The notes: a model not told the origin generated them from the letters alone. Shown: positions 8,745 through 19,660, numbered from the stretch's first letter. The stretch is DNA of 64,000 bases from Nitrospinaceae bacterium (GCA_029261555.1 JAJDBB010000014.1:31466-95465); one strand, 5' to 3'. Translations and numbers: made by a program.

Positions 8745-10133
8745 TCAAGAAGCCTTGGCGTCTTCCGGAGACTCGGTTTCTTTTCCGGTATCCTCGACAA
8801 ATTCAAATTCGCAATTGGAATAGATCAGGTCGAGCGCCTTTTGTCCGCGAATTTTCGAGGTGGTGTGAGCCATGGACTCCCGGTTGTTCGTCACCCGCGC
8901 CTGGATTTGCTCCAGGGTCTGCTTGGTTTCATCCGCCAGACGCTGATATTCATGATCCATGTCGCTTTGCGAAACCTGAATTTTTTCCTCGTCCGCTACG
9001 GCTTCCAAAATGGAATACCCCTTGGCGTTGAACGCGGCCTTTTCTCCCCATTCCTTTTTGGCTCGTTCTTCTTCAAACCCGGAATCCTCCCACTTCATTC
9101 CGGATTTTTGCATCTGGTATTTCATTCCCTCGACCATGAACTTTAATTCGCGTTTTACGGAGGAATCAGGCGGAGTAAGATCGTTGTCTTCGATGAGTTT
9201 GTTGAAAATTTCTTCTTTAATTCGAACCTCTTCCTGATTCTCCTTGAACGCCTGAATGTCGGACTTCACGGCAAGGCGAAACTTCTCAACCGAATCCATG
9301 CCAATTTCTTTTCGCTTTACAAGCTCGTCGGTCAACTCCGGCAACACCAGTTTTTTAACGTCCTTCAGTCGCACATTAAACAACCCTGTATCGACTTCCT
9401 CGTCTTCCTCGCTTCCAGGAATGGGCATGCTGACGCGTTTAATCTTGTTGTTCCAATCCGTTGGTAAAGCCACCTTGACCTCGAACTCCTCGCCCTTTTT
9501 ATGTCCGATCAATTGTTGCTCAAATCCCTCGATCATTTTTTTCTGGCCAATGCGAACCGAGTAATCCCGGGCGTCGCCGTTTTCCAGGCGCGCCCCTCCT
9601 CTTTGGAATCCTTCGAAATCCAGCAAAACGACGTCTCCCAACTGCGCGGCATGGTCGTCTTCAAAAGGTTCCAGTTCCCCCAACGGCTCTATAATTTTTG
9701 CGATGGCGCCGTCCACTTCCTTATCCGTCGCCTTGAACAATTTACGCTTAAACTTGAGTCCCATATAAGGCTTGAGTTTCACGTCCTCCTTGACGTCCAG
9801 CAAAACGGTAAACGAAAGCGGCGCGTCCTTCTTTATATTCTTCAGTTCGCCGTGGTCGATCTCCGGCTCGCCCGCCGGGGTGATGCCGGACTCCTTGAGC
9901 GCTTTCTCATAATATTCCTGCATCAACTCCTGAAACAAACTGCCGAAGGACTGAATCGGCACCTGCTTCTCCAGAATATTTTTTGGAATTTTTCCGGGCC
10001 GAAACCCCGGCATCTTAATTTGCTTGTTGACGTCCTTGTAAGCCTGCTCCACTCGGCTGGACATGACGGTTTCCGGAATCTTGATTTTCAATTTCCGTTT
10101 CCGGCCTTCCAATTCGACCACTTCGTATTCCAT
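8745..10133 (-). CDS. tig: Trigger factor, ribosome-associated chaperone and PPIase
   Basis: 462 residues, slightly longer than the usual 430-450. The ribosome-docking loop GFRPGKIPKNILEKQ lies near residue 43. An FKBP-like PPIase domain follows (LGDVVLLDFEGFQ, about 160-245), then the long helical C-terminal arms. The C-terminus is acidic (TGKETESPEDAKAS). Trigger factor meets nascent chains at the ribosome exit tunnel. The usual clpP-clpX neighbours are absent; instead a Rieske gene follows and ispG precedes it by 30 bases. Confidence 0.93.
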   Translation of the reverse strand: MEYEVVELEGRKRKLKIKIPETVMSSRVEQAYKDVNKQIKMPGFRPGKIPKNILEKQVPIQSFGSLFQELMQEYYEKALKESGITPAGEPEIDHGELKNIKKDAPLSFTVLLDVKEDVKLKPYMGLKFKRKLFKATDKEVDGAIAKIIEPLGELEPFEDDHAAQLGDVVLLDFEGFQRGGARLENGDARDYSVRIGQKKMIEGFEQQLIGHKKGEEFEVKVALPTDWNNKIKRVSMPIPGSEEDEEVDTGLFNVRLKDVKKLVLPELTDELVKRKEIGMDSVEKFRLAVKSDIQAFKENQEEVRIKEEIFNKLIEDNDLTPPDSSVKRELKFMVEGMKYQMQKSGMKWEDSGFEEERAKKEWGEKAAFNAKGYSILEAVADEEKIQVSQSDMDHEYQRLADETKQTLEQIQARVTNNRESMAHTTSKIRGQKALDLIYSNCEFEFVEDTGKETESPEDAKAS

Positions 10134-10163
10134 TAATTTCCCTCGACTGATATCAAATTTTTG

Positions 10164-11315
10164 TTAAACGGCAGTTTCCTGTTCTTTCCCAAAACGCTCT
10201 TTTATAATCCGGTCAACCTCAGCTTTGAGTTTCGGCAAAATTTCATCGTACGAATAGGCCCCCAACGGTTCCGGTCCTTGTTTGAGGTTCACCTTGCTGG
10301 GACCGCACCAAAGGCCCAGGTCCGCGTCGTCCGTCTCTCCAGGACCGTTCACCCGGCATCCCATCACCGCGATGGTGAGTTTGTATTTTTCCGCGTAACG
10401 GGTCAACTCCCGGACGTCCTGCGCCAGTTCAACAAATTTATCGTTCTCGACCCGCGAACAACTGGGACAGGAAATGATATTCAACCGTTCGTTAAAATTT
10501 TCTGGAACAGACCGAAACCGGCCCGCGTAAATATCGTCGATAATCTGCCGTCCAACGGTAATCTCCTCGCCCTTTTCCTCGTTAGGCAGAGTCAGAGAAA
10601 CGCGAATGGTGTCGCCAATTCCGGCGGAAATCAACTGCTCAAACGCGATCCGCGTTTTGATAATGCCTTCAGGCGGCATCCCCGCCTCCGTCACTCCAAG
10701 ATGTAACGGAACGTCGGGCCGCTCCTTTGCAAAACGCTTGTTGGCCTTGATCACCTCTTCCGCGTCCGAATCTTTAAGCGACACGCAATAATTCACAAAT
10801 CCAAGGTCGTCCAAAATTTTGCAATGGTCGGCGGCGGAGCGCACCATGGCTTCCACCGAGTCGTCGGGATATTTGGCCAGGTAATCCGGATCGACGGAAC
10901 CGCCGTTGACGCCGATGCGAATTGCGCAGTCGTTGTCCTTTGCGGCTTTGACGATAAACTCCACCTTTTCCCGAATGGTTTTGTCCTTATCAAGATGGTA
11001 CAGATGCCCCGGGTTGTAGCGGATCTTATTCACATGGGGCGCCACCTTTTCCGCCAGGCGGTAATTCTCCTGAAGGTCTACGGAAAGAACGGCGTCGGTA
11101 TGCTTCCGAATTTCCTTGAGCGCTTCCAGATCGCGCTCGTCGTCAATCGCGATGCGAATCACGTCGGCATGGGCTTTTTCCAAAATTTCAACCTGGCGCC
11201 GGGTGGCGGGGATATCTTTTGTTTGCGTGGCGGCCATGCTCTGAACAGCAATCGGAGCGTCGCCCCCAATTTCCAGCCTGCCGATTTTTATTTTTCGTGT
11301 TTTTCTGGTAATCAT
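10164..11315 (-). CDS. ispG: 4-hydroxy-3-methylbut-2-en-1-yl diphosphate synthase (IspG/GcpE)
   Basis: 383 residues. The N-terminus [14 protein letters not shown] and the [4Fe-4S] ligands in SCPSCSRV and GCRVNGPGE match bacterial IspG. It is the compact form without the plant/Chlamydia insert. It reduces MEcPP to HMBPP in the MEP isoprenoid pathway. It appears to be the first gene of an ispG-tig-Rieske minus-strand run. Upstream, 11316-11545 is a 230-base divergent intergenic region shared with yejA, in which I see no strong promoter match. Confidence 0.95.
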   Translation of the reverse strand: MITRKTRKIKIGRLEIGGDAPIAVQSMAATQTKDIPATRRQVEILEKAHADVIRIAIDDERDLEALKEIRKHTDAVLSVDLQENYRLAEKVAPHVNKIRYNPGHLYHLDKDKTIREKVEFIVKAAKDNDCAIRIGVNGGSVDPDYLAKYPDDSVEAMVRSAADHCKILDDLGFVNYCVSLKDSDAEEVIKANKRFAKERPDVPLHLGVTEAGMPPEGIIKTRIAFEQLISAGIGDTIRVSLTLPNEEKGEEITVGRQIIDDIYAGRFRSVPENFNERLNIISCPSCSRVENDKFVELAQDVRELTRYAEKYKLTIAVMGCRVNGPGETDDADLGLWCGPSKVNLKQGPEPLGAYSYDEILPKLKAEVDRIIKERFGKEQETAV

Positions 11316-11545
11316 TATATTAGAGAACCCTTAACGGTTAAAATCAAAGTCCAGCTTCCTAAATTTTTCGTCTTTCAGACTATCAAAATAACCTGCGGCA
11401 AACAAACACAATTGCAAACGCCCCCGTTTATTCAAGCCTTCCAAACAGGAAAAGGTTTCCATGGGGGGTTTACTTAACGAATGGATAAAATGATACAATT
11501 GGTATTTATTTCACAAACTTCACGACCGGTCATAATCTATTCGCC

Positions 11546-13408
11546 ATGAAAAAATTATTCCTCCTGCTCGCCCTGAACGTTCTTTTCGCTTCGCCTGCTT
11601 TTGCCGAACCGCAACACGGTTTGTCTTTATATGGAACCAACGGTTTAAAATATCAACCGGGGCAACCCTACGACTACGCCAACCCAAACGCCCCAAAAGG
11701 CGGCCAGCTCACACTGAGCGATTTCGGAGCTTTTACCAAGTTGAACCCCGCCTCGTTAAAAGGAGTCATCGCTCCAGGCGTCGGCGGATTCGTTTTTCAA
11801 ACGCCCATGGACAGTTCCAGCGACGACGACGAACCTTTTTCGCAATACGGCAATCTGGTTGAAAAAGTGGAACTCGCCGAGGACCGCATGAGCATGGTGT
11901 ATCACATATATAAAAATGCCCGTTTCTCGGACGGTCACCCGGTCACGGCGGACGACTTCGTTTTTTCCTTCGAGGTTATCCAGCACCCGGAATACCATCC
12001 GGTCTACAAACAATACTTCAAGGATATTAAAAAAGTCGAAAAACTCGACAAGCATCGAGTGAAATATACTTTTGCGATTTTCAACCAGGAACTTCCCCTG
12101 ATAACGGGACAGATGTTTATTCTCCCCAAACATATCTACGGCGCCGAGGGTAAAAATTTTGGGACCGACTTCGATGAAATTGCCGTCGGAAGCGGACCTT
12201 ATGTGGTGGACAAATTCGATTTTGGAAAGTACATCACTCTCAAACGCAACCCCGACTGGTGGGGCAAGGATATCGCCGCCAATAAAGGCCGCTACAATTT
12301 CGACAAGCTTACCTGGAAAGTTTACCTCGATCCCGTCGCCCAGCGGGAAGGATTCAAAGGCGGAGGGTTTGACGTCATGCTGGTCAACAGTTCGCGCGAC
12401 TGGGCTTTGGATTTTCAAGGCGACTTCGTAAAAAAAAGCTATTACATTCGCCGCAAGGTTCCCCACAACCGGGTGGCGGGCATGCAGGGCTACGCCATGA
12501 ACCAGCGCAACGATTTATTCAAGTCGCGAAAGGTTCGCGCCGCGATGGCGCTAGCGTTCGATTTTGAGTGGAGCAACAAAAATCTTTTTTATGGCCAGTA
12601 CACCCGCAACGAATGTTACTTCGACAATAATCCGGAAATGAAGGCCAAAGGCCTGCCATCCGACGAGGTAAAAAAAATCCTTCTCGATCTTAAAAAGCGA
12701 TATCCCAAACACGTCCCCAAAACCGTTTTCACCAAACCGGTGGGAACTCCCGGCCAGGGGACGTCGAATGAAAAAAACCTGGCGCTGGCTAAGGCTCTGC
12801 TGGATTCCGCCGGTTGGAAACCGGGTAAGGACGGGATACGTGAAAAAGACGGAAAAAAGTTAGCCTTCACAACGCTTTTAGCCAGTCCAGCTTTCCAGAG
12901 AATCACCGAACCTTTTAAGAACAATCTTCGCAAAATCGGGGCGGACATGGACGTCAAACTGGTTCAGGTAGCCGAATACGAAGAGAAGTTGAGAAACTTC
13001 AAATTCGACATGGTCGTGGCCAGCTATCCCCAAAGCAGATCGCCGGGCAACGAGCAACGCTACATGTGGGGGAGCGAATCGGCGGACACTCCGGGAAGCC
13101 GTAATTTTATGGGAATCAAGAACCCCGCCGTCGACGAGTTGATTGAAAAAATTGTCCAGGGAAAAACCCGAAAAGAACTGATCGACTCTATCCAGGCCAT
13201 GGATCGAATTTTAACGCACCAGTTTTATCTAGTTCCCCACTGGTATATCGCTTACGACCGAGTGGTCTATTGGAATAGAATTTCCGGCCCAAAAGTCAAC
13301 GCCTCCCAGGCCAACATCCTGAACAACATTCTGCAATGGTGGTGGCTGGATCAGTCCAAAGCCGATAAATTAAAACAGGCGCGAAAAGCAAACAGCGCTG
13401 TGAATTAA
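11546..13408 (+). CDS. yejA: Family 5 extracellular solute-binding protein, YejA-like
   Basis: 620 residues with a signal peptide (MKKLFLLLALNVLF, cleavage after AFA). SBP_bac_5 features include HGLSLYGTNGLKYQPGQPYDY at the start and FSDGHPVTADDFVFSFEVI near residue 130. YejA-type length and the following yejBEF order identify a peptide importer related to the microcin C/oligopeptide system. It binds oligopeptides in the periplasm. It heads a four-gene operon ending at 17941. Confidence 0.88.
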   Translation: MKKLFLLLALNVLFASPAFAEPQHGLSLYGTNGLKYQPGQPYDYANPNAPKGGQLTLSDFGAFTKLNPASLKGVIAPGVGGFVFQTPMDSSSDDDEPFSQYGNLVEKVELAEDRMSMVYHIYKNARFSDGHPVTADDFVFSFEVIQHPEYHPVYKQYFKDIKKVEKLDKHRVKYTFAIFNQELPLITGQMFILPKHIYGAEGKNFGTDFDEIAVGSGPYVVDKFDFGKYITLKRNPDWWGKDIAANKGRYNFDKLTWKVYLDPVAQREGFKGGGFDVMLVNSSRDWALDFQGDFVKKSYYIRRKVPHNRVAGMQGYAMNQRNDLFKSRKVRAAMALAFDFEWSNKNLFYGQYTRNECYFDNNPEMKAKGLPSDEVKKILLDLKKRYPKHVPKTVFTKPVGTPGQGTSNEKNLALAKALLDSAGWKPGKDGIREKDGKKLAFTTLLASPAFQRITEPFKNNLRKIGADMDVKLVQVAEYEEKLRNFKFDMVVASYPQSRSPGNEQRYMWGSESADTPGSRNFMGIKNPAVDELIEKIVQGKTRKELIDSIQAMDRILTHQFYLVPHWYIAYDRVVYWNRISGPKVNASQANILNNILQWWWLDQSKADKLKQARKANSAVN

Positions 13409-13453
13409 CCTGAGCGCTATCCTCATTAAAAACGTCTACACCCTCCCACATTC

Positions 13454-14596
13454 ATGATCAGCTATATCATTCGCAGATTGCTATTCATGTTCCCGACCTT
13501 GGTCGGGATCCTCACTATCACCTTCATCGTCATCCAATTTGTTCCCGGCGGCCCCGTCGACCAAATGAAATCCCAACTTCGCGGCCATAGCGGCGTGTTG
13601 ACAGAAGCGGGCGGCGGAGCGGCGCTGGACGTCGCCGGACGAAAACAGGAGGAGCTCGATCCGAAATACCTCGAGCAATTGAAAAAAATTTACCACCTGG
13701 ACCGTCCTCTATGGGAAAGGTACCTGCGGACCTTGGTCTGGTATTCCCCTAAACAAAACGACCGACCCTTTATTGAAAAATTTTTCGATTACGACAATTG
13801 GGAAGGGTTTCTCGTCTTCAAGTTTGGCGATTCGTTTTACCGCAACAAATCAGTGCTGGAGTTGATCGTCGAAAAACTTCCGGTCTCCGCTTCCCTGGGC
13901 GTGATCAGTTTTTTTACGACTTACATCGTCTGTATCTTCCTTGGAGTATTCAAGGCCGTCCGGCACGAATCGACTTTTGATACAGCGAGCAGTCTGGTGG
14001 TTTTGATCGGGTACAGCACACCGGGGTTTGTTTTGGGGATTTTTCTGATTGTTTTTCTGGGGCCGGGCGACGGCGCGGTAGCGCACCTGATTCCGTTGGC
14101 CGGTCTCACCTCCGCAGGAGTACCGGGTTATGAAGACTGGTCTGCCTGGGAGAAGCTTATCGATTACCTGCATCACCTTGCCGCGCCATTGATCTGCTTC
14201 ATGGTGGGAAGTTTTGCGACCCTGACCATGCTCACCAAAAACGCCGTGCTGGAGGAGATGCGCAAGCAATATGTGCTCACCGCAAAGGCAAAAGGACTCT
14301 CCCAGCGCGCCGTCTTGTTCAAGCATATTTTAAAAAATTCCCTCATTCCTCTGGTCACCGGTTTCCCCATCGGGTTTTTGGCGATGTTTTTTACCGGATC
14401 GCTGTTGATCGAACAAATTTTCACGCTCGACGGACTGGGCCTTCTTTCCTATCAGGCGGTGATCCAGCGCGATTATCCGATTGTCATGGGAAACCTGTTC
14501 ATATTTTCGCTGATGGGACTGGTGGGGCAATTGTTAACCGACGTCTCATACGTTCTCATTGATCGAAGAATTTCCTTCGAAGAATCCCAGGGTTGA
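13454..14596 (+). CDS. yejB: ABC peptide transporter permease, YejB-like
   Basis: 380 residues, BPD_transp_1 type. The N-terminus IIRRLLFMFPTLVGILTITF begins TM1; the long periplasmic loop characteristic of YejB (about residues 35-130) and five further TM helices follow. The EAA loop is seen at YVLTAKAKGLSQRAVLFKHI. It forms the inner-membrane channel with YejE. It lies 45 bases after yejA, and its stop codon overlaps the Shine-Dalgarno region of yejE. Confidence 0.88.
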   Translation: MISYIIRRLLFMFPTLVGILTITFIVIQFVPGGPVDQMKSQLRGHSGVLTEAGGGAALDVAGRKQEELDPKYLEQLKKIYHLDRPLWERYLRTLVWYSPKQNDRPFIEKFFDYDNWEGFLVFKFGDSFYRNKSVLELIVEKLPVSASLGVISFFTTYIVCIFLGVFKAVRHESTFDTASSLVVLIGYSTPGFVLGIFLIVFLGPGDGAVAHLIPLAGLTSAGVPGYEDWSAWEKLIDYLHHLAAPLICFMVGSFATLTMLTKNAVLEEMRKQYVLTAKAKGLSQRAVLFKHILKNSLIPLVTGFPIGFLAMFFTGSLLIEQIFTLDGLGLLSYQAVIQRDYPIVMGNLFIFSLMGLVGQLLTDVSYVLIDRRISFEESQG

Positions 14597-14604
14597 GGCG
14601 CGTA

Positions 14605-15927
14605 ATGAAACTGGATTCCGAACTGAAAATAAAACTGGCGAAATTCAAGTCCGACAAGCGCGCCTGGTTCAGCTTCCTGTTCCTGTTTTCCCTTTTCGCG
14701 ATCACCCTGCCGGCGGAAATTCTTTGCAATGTCCGCCCTCTTGTCATGAGCGTTGGTGGCAAGTTGTATTTTCCCGCTTTTGTCCAATACAGCGAAAAGG
14801 AATTTGGCGGGAGCGCCGAAGCGGAGCCGGATTATCACTCGCAAAGTTTTCAAAATTTTATCCAGGGCGTTCCTGCAACCAATCAAAATTCCCCCGCTGT
14901 CGATTTGAGTGATTTTGACGATGAAGAACCGGCTCTGGCGGAGGACGATTCGTTTGGCCTTGGATTGGGAGACTTTGAAGATACGGAAACGGCGTCGCCG
15001 GAACCGGAGGCTATTTTTACTTTGACGCTGGAAGATTTTGAAGAGGAAGACGCCTTTACTGCGAAACCTGAAATTTCCGTCCCTCAGCCAACGGCGGTCC
15101 AACACCAGCCAAAAGACGTCTGGTTCCTTTGGCCGCCGGTGCGTTATGACTACAAATACATTTCCACACAAAGCCGGTCGGGACGCGAGGTATTGGCCTC
15201 TCCTTTTGAAACCCGAAGCAAAATCGACAACCAGGTTATCCTTTCTTCCAGGGTGGACGGACATTACCTGGGAACGGACGACCGGGGACGCGACGTTCTC
15301 GCCCGCCTGATCTACGGTTTCAGGATATCGATGATCTTTGGAATTTCCCTGGCCATTACCGGAACGCTGGTCGGATGCCTGTTGGGCGGCGTCCAGGGTT
15401 ATTTTGGCGGGTGGATTGATCTTATCGGCCAGCGCATCACGGAAATCTGGGGATCGATGCCCCGCCTTTTCATTCTTATCATCATCAGCTCCTTGCTGAC
15501 CCGATCAGTCCTTGTTCTTTTCCTGGTGTTGAACCTGACCGCCTGGATGGGCATCGCCGCATACATCCGCGCTGAATTCCTAAAGGTGCGGAACCTGGAA
15601 TTTGTGAAAGCGGCGAAGGCCATGGGCGTATCCGATTTCAAAATCATGCGTCGCCACATATTGCCCAACTCCCTCACCCCGGTGATCACATTTTTTCCTT
15701 TCGAGGTTACGGCGGGAATCCTGGCGCTGGTGAGCCTGGACTTTTTAAACCTGGGCGTTCCCAGTCCTGCGCCCAGCATCGGCGAATTACTCTCCCAGGG
15801 AAAGGCAAACCTGCAGGCGACCTGGATCATCCTTCCCACCTTCGCGGTTTTGACGATCACTCTCAGCCTGCTCACTTTTGTCGGCGATGGAATCCGCAAC
15901 GCCTTCGACCCCAGAAAGGCAAATTGA
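14605..15927 (+). CDS. yejE: ABC peptide transporter permease, YejE-like, with an acidic repeat insert
   Basis: 440 residues from the ATG at 14605; this start is preferred over an upstream TTG because GAGG lies 6 bases before it. TM1 (about residues 22-40) is followed by a large periplasmic loop, then the channel domain with YLGTDDRGRDVLARLIYGFR and the EAA loop VKAAKAMGVSDFKIMRRHI. E. coli YejE is about 340 residues. The excess is an insert at about residues 91-167 carrying three acidic decapeptides, VDLSDFDDEE, LGLGDFEDTE and LTLEDFEEED, spaced about 20 residues apart. The channel part looks intact. Confidence 0.87.
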   Translation: MKLDSELKIKLAKFKSDKRAWFSFLFLFSLFAITLPAEILCNVRPLVMSVGGKLYFPAFVQYSEKEFGGSAEAEPDYHSQSFQNFIQGVPATNQNSPAVDLSDFDDEEPALAEDDSFGLGLGDFEDTETASPEPEAIFTLTLEDFEEEDAFTAKPEISVPQPTAVQHQPKDVWFLWPPVRYDYKYISTQSRSGREVLASPFETRSKIDNQVILSSRVDGHYLGTDDRGRDVLARLIYGFRISMIFGISLAITGTLVGCLLGGVQGYFGGWIDLIGQRITEIWGSMPRLFILIIISSLLTRSVLVLFLVLNLTAWMGIAAYIRAEFLKVRNLEFVKAAKAMGVSDFKIMRRHILPNSLTPVITFFPFEVTAGILALVSLDFLNLGVPSPAPSIGELLSQGKANLQATWIILPTFAVLTITLSLLTFVGDGIRNAFDPRKAN

Positions 15928-15931
15928 TCGC

Positions 15932-17941
15932 ATGTTGCTAAAAGTCGAAGACCTCCGCACATATTTTCGCGTCTACCCGAACCAAACGGCCAAAGCCGTG
16001 GACGGCGTTTCTCTGGAACTGGAGCAAGGAGAAACCCTGGCTCTGGTGGGGGAATCCGGGTGCGGTAAAACGCAGACGGCTTTTTCAATCATTCGGCTGT
16101 TAGCCGATAATGGATTCCATCCATCGGGAACGATCCAGTTCGACGGCCAGGATATTTCCGCTCTCCCGGAAGAGGAAATGCGCGCCGTCCGTGGCAACGA
16201 TATTTCCATGATCTTCCAGGAACCCATGACGTCCCTCAATCCCGTGTACCGGGTGAGCAGTCAGTTGGAGGAGCCGCTCCGTATCCACCGACAAATGACC
16301 AAGGGGGAAGCGCGGCAACGCGCCATGGAATTGCTCGACCAGGTGGGAATTCCAGACCCGGAAAAACGGATCGACGATTTCCCGCATCAACTTTCAGGCG
16401 GCATGAAACAGCGTGCGATGATCGCCATGGCCCTGGCCTGCGAACCCAAACTCCTGATCGCGGACGAGCCGACAACGGCTTTGGACGTGACCATTCAGGC
16501 GCAGGTATTGAAACTCATGGCCGACCTGCAAAAACAAAACGGGATGAGCATTTTACTTATCACCCACGACCTGGGAATCGTGAATCAAATGGCGGACCGT
16601 ATCGCCATCATGTACGCGGGAAAGATTGTGGAGACGGGAACCCGCGAGCAGATTTTTAAAAATATGGCGCACCCCTACACGCGACGTTTGTTCGCGTCTA
16701 TTCCCAAGCCGGGCCAGTCCAAATTTTATTTGAACACCATTCCCGGTCTGGTGCCTCCGGCGACGGAGTACGGCGAGGGTTGCCTGTTTGCGGACCGGTG
16801 TCATTGGGTGATGGACCTTTGCAGAACCAAGGACAGCCCAATATACGCATTGGACGACGGGCACAAAACGGCTTGTCATCTTTACGAATCGAAAAAATCT
16901 CACGAGGCTTTGAACGAACCTCTGGTTCCCGCTCCGCAAAAAGAAACAAGCGAAGATATTTTGATCGAAATAAATTCGCTCAAAACCCATTTCCCGATTT
17001 ACAAGGGCGTTTTAAAAAGGGTTTCAAATTACGTCAAGGCGGTGGACAACGTCGACTTGAGGATAAAGTCGGGTTCCACCCTGGCGCTGGTTGGCGAATC
17101 GGGTTGCGGCAAAACCACCCTGGGCGAATCGATTTTAAGGTTGAACCGGGAAGCGACGGGAGAAGTTATTTTCCAGGGCCAGGACGTCCTACAACTGGAA
17201 ACGGCTCAATTAAAATCAATACGCAGGCATTTGCAAATCGTTTTTCAAGATCCCTTCGGCTCCCTTTCGCCGCGCATGACGGTGAGCCAAATCGTGGGAG
17301 AAGGATTGGAAGTCCATCATCCGGATTTGAACGCCGGTCAGCGGGAGAAAAAAATCCTAACGGTATTAAATGAAGTCGGGCTTTCCGCCTCGGCGATGAG
17401 CAGATACCCGCACGAGTTTTCCGGAGGACAGAGGCAAAGGATCAGCATTGCGCGTGCCCTGATTCTCGAACCGGAGTTCATCGTTCTGGACGAGCCGACC
17501 AGCGCCCTGGACGTCTCCGTTCAGGCGCAAATCCTGAATTTACTGCGCGACCTGCAATACAAAAGAAACCTGACCTATTTGTTCATCACCCATAATTTAA
17601 GCGTGGTGGAATACCTTGCGGACGAAGCGGCCATCATGTATCTCGGTCGTGTGGTGGAATACGCATCGGTTAAGGAACTTTTCAAAAATCCGCGCCACCC
17701 TTATACGCAAAAGCTTTTGGCGTCTGTTCCGAGCCTGGGCGAGCGAAAACCGTTTGAAGACATGGTCGGGGACGTGCCTTCTCCCCTCGACCCGCCTCCC
17801 GGATGTTATTTTCATCCGCGCTGTCCGATTTTTTTAGCGGAGCAGGAAGGATCAACACTGAGAAAGAAATGTCTTTCCAAATATCCTGACAAGACCGCCT
17901 CGCAAACCGGTTTTGCCGCTTGCCATGCGCTGAACGCATAA
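15932..17941 (+). CDS. yejF: Duplicated ABC ATPase of the peptide importer, YejF-like
   Basis: About 669 residues from the ATG at 15932, 4 bases after yejE; upstream in-frame starts would overlap yejE and are less likely. Two complete nucleotide-binding domains are present. The first has Walker [12 protein letters not shown], signature [15 protein letters not shown] and Walker [13 protein letters not shown]. The second has [27 protein letters not shown] and [12 protein letters not shown]. Each is followed by an oligopeptide/dipeptide C-terminal extension with Cys residues ([21 protein letters not shown]) that may bind an Fe-S cluster, as known for OppD/DppD-type ATPases. It energises the YejBE channel. 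Confidence 0.9.
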   Translation: MLLKVEDLRTYFRVYPNQTAKAVDGVSLELEQGETLALVGESGCGKTQTAFSIIRLLADNGFHPSGTIQFDGQDISALPEEEMRAVRGNDISMIFQEPMTSLNPVYRVSSQLEEPLRIHRQMTKGEARQRAMELLDQVGIPDPEKRIDDFPHQLSGGMKQRAMIAMALACEPKLLIADEPTTALDVTIQAQVLKLMADLQKQNGMSILLITHDLGIVNQMADRIAIMYAGKIVETGTREQIFKNMAHPYTRRLFASIPKPGQSKFYLNTIPGLVPPATEYGEGCLFADRCHWVMDLCRTKDSPIYALDDGHKTACHLYESKKSHEALNEPLVPAPQKETSEDILIEINSLKTHFPIYKGVLKRVSNYVKAVDNVDLRIKSGSTLALVGESGCGKTTLGESILRLNREATGEVIFQGQDVLQLETAQLKSIRRHLQIVFQDPFGSLSPRMTVSQIVGEGLEVHHPDLNAGQREKKILTVLNEVGLSASAMSRYPHEFSGGQRQRISIARALILEPEFIVLDEPTSALDVSVQAQILNLLRDLQYKRNLTYLFITHNLSVVEYLADEAAIMYLGRVVEYASVKELFKNPRHPYTQKLLASVPSLGERKPFEDMVGDVPSPLDPPPGCYFHPRCPIFLAEQEGSTLRKKCLSKYPDKTASQTGFAACHALNA

Positions 17942-18003
17942 TTTTTTCCTCTGGATAATTTTTTTTGGTTACAATTTAGTATTGATAAATACCCGCCGAT
18001 CCC

Positions 18004-18684
18004 ATGAAAACTTATTTTCCACTAATACCAGCAGCCCTTGTTTTGGGAATGTTTTTTTCGTCCCCTGCTTTGGGGCAGGAAACGGTAGAGATCGACGCCC
18101 TGGTTGAAGAGCTTCAACAAAACCCAAACGACGGGGACAAACAGGCGTTGCTTGGCGTTCTGTATTTAAAATCCGGGGATTATCAAAAGTCCGTCGCGCC
18201 GTTGCAACAGGCGTTAACGATCGAACCCGATAAGGCGCGCGCACATTTTTATCTTGGACTGGCCTACGGGGCGCTTGGCTCGCATAATAAGAAATTGGAG
18301 GCGTTCAGGGAAAGTATTCGCCTCGACCCGGGATACTCCCCGGCGCAATTTAAAATGGGGGTGGCGTTGGCCGCTGGGTTGCGGCATCAGGAGGCGGTCA
18401 TCCATTACAAAAAAGCTCTATCGTTAAGCCCGCAACATTTCAAAACACAATATTTCCTGGCGCTCTCTCTGTACCAGTCGCATCGCTACCGGGAAGCCAT
18501 TCCTTATTTGGAGGCGGCGATAAGTTTGCAACCGGACTTTGCAGAGTCCCATCATTTGCTCGCGCTGTGCTATGTAAAACTACAACGATTTAAAAAGTCC
18601 ATCGATCCCCTTAAAACGTTCATCCGTTTAAACCCCTCTGGCGACCTCGGTTTTCTTGATGAACATTCTGCTTCATTTAAATAG
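18004..18684 (+). CDS. Secreted tetratricopeptide-repeat protein
   Basis: 226 residues with a signal peptide (hydrophobic residues 7-22, ending SSPALGQ). About five TPR units follow, for example LLGVLYLKSGDYQKSVAPLQ, KARAHFYLGLAYGALGSHNKK and FKTQYFLALSLYQSHRYREA. It is probably a periplasmic scaffold. No enzymatic domain is visible. It is separated from yejF by 62 bases of T-rich sequence and may be its own unit. Confidence 0.8.
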   Translation: MKTYFPLIPAALVLGMFFSSPALGQETVEIDALVEELQQNPNDGDKQALLGVLYLKSGDYQKSVAPLQQALTIEPDKARAHFYLGLAYGALGSHNKKLEAFRESIRLDPGYSPAQFKMGVALAAGLRHQEAVIHYKKALSLSPQHFKTQYFLALSLYQSHRYREAIPYLEAAISLQPDFAESHHLLALCYVKLQRFKKSIDPLKTFIRLNPSGDLGFLDEHSASFK

Positions 18685-18792
18685 CTCTCTCCTCTTTTTA
18701 TATTTTTTTACGCCCCTTTAAAATTCCTCAAAAGGTATTATATTTACTTAGAGAAGCTGTAGGTTTCGTTTATTGACGAGGAGGCGAAATTC

Positions 18793-19659
18793 ATGAACGT
18801 CTTATATCCTCTTGCCAAGCGCTATATCGCGGGCGAAGACTTGCCCACGGCGTTACGTTCCATAAAATCCCTTAACCAATCCGGTTACCTTTCGTCCATA
18901 GACGTCCTGGGGGAAAACACGACGAATCGGCTCCAGGCCGAAAGCGCCATGGGCGAATACATCCAAATTTTGAGGCGGGCTGACGCCTTTCCCTTCCCGC
19001 TGGACTTGTCCATCAAGGTCACGCAGATGGGTTTGGACGTCGACAAGGATTTATGCAAAAAAAATATTGAGGCGATATTGAATTCGGCCAATCAGCACAC
19101 GGTTCGCCTGGACATGGAGGGTTCAGACTACACGCAAAGAACGCTGGACTTATGCATTGAGCTTCATAAAACCCACAAGCGACTGGGGCAGGCGGTGCAG
19201 GCCTATTTACACAGAACCCAAAGGGACGTGGAAGATTTGATTCATCAGGGAATTTCCGTGCGGCTTTGCAAAGGCGCCTATAAAGAACCGCCGGAACGCG
19301 CTTTAGAATCGATGGACGACGTCCGGGAGAATTTCAAAAAACTTTCCTTCACGCTTTTAAAGGAAGGATTCATTCCAGCTATCGCCACTCACGACGAGTA
19401 TTTGATCCAGGAAATTTTAAATTTTGCCGAACGGGAGAAAATCGACGAACGATCTTTTTATTTTGAAATGCTGTACGGAGTGGGCAGGGACTTGCAAAAA
19501 CTTTTGCTGGATAAAGGTTTCCAGGTAAGGGTCTACGTCCCCTATGGAAAATCCTGGCTTCCCTACACGTTAAGAAGACTGGCGGAACGTAAGGAAAATA
19601 TCTTGTTCGTGCTGGGAAACTTTTTTAAGGAAACTTTTGGACTTAGAAAACTGCATTAA
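18793..19659 (+). CDS. putA: Proline dehydrogenase, monofunctional
   Basis: 288 residues, the size of a stand-alone PRODH domain. The FAD/substrate signature lies at the C-terminus: MLYGVGRDLQKLL followed by VRVYVPYGKSWLPYTLRRLAE, with the RR pair that binds the proline carboxylate. It oxidises proline to pyrroline-5-carboxylate and passes electrons to the quinone pool. Unlike PutA of Proteobacteria there is no P5C dehydrogenase domain, and no P5CDH gene is adjacent. GAGGAGGCG precedes the ATG. The name is given for activity only. Confidence 0.88.
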   Translation: MNVLYPLAKRYIAGEDLPTALRSIKSLNQSGYLSSIDVLGENTTNRLQAESAMGEYIQILRRADAFPFPLDLSIKVTQMGLDVDKDLCKKNIEAILNSANQHTVRLDMEGSDYTQRTLDLCIELHKTHKRLGQAVQAYLHRTQRDVEDLIHQGISVRLCKGAYKEPPERALESMDDVRENFKKLSFTLLKEGFIPAIATHDEYLIQEILNFAEREKIDERSFYFEMLYGVGRDLQKLLLDKGFQVRVYVPYGKSWLPYTLRRLAERKENILFVLGNFFKETFGLRKLH

Positions 19660-19660
19660 C

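Noticed and set aside
9501..10136. 211-codon plus-strand frame
   Set aside because: Antisense to trigger factor, with no recognisable domain; shadow frame.
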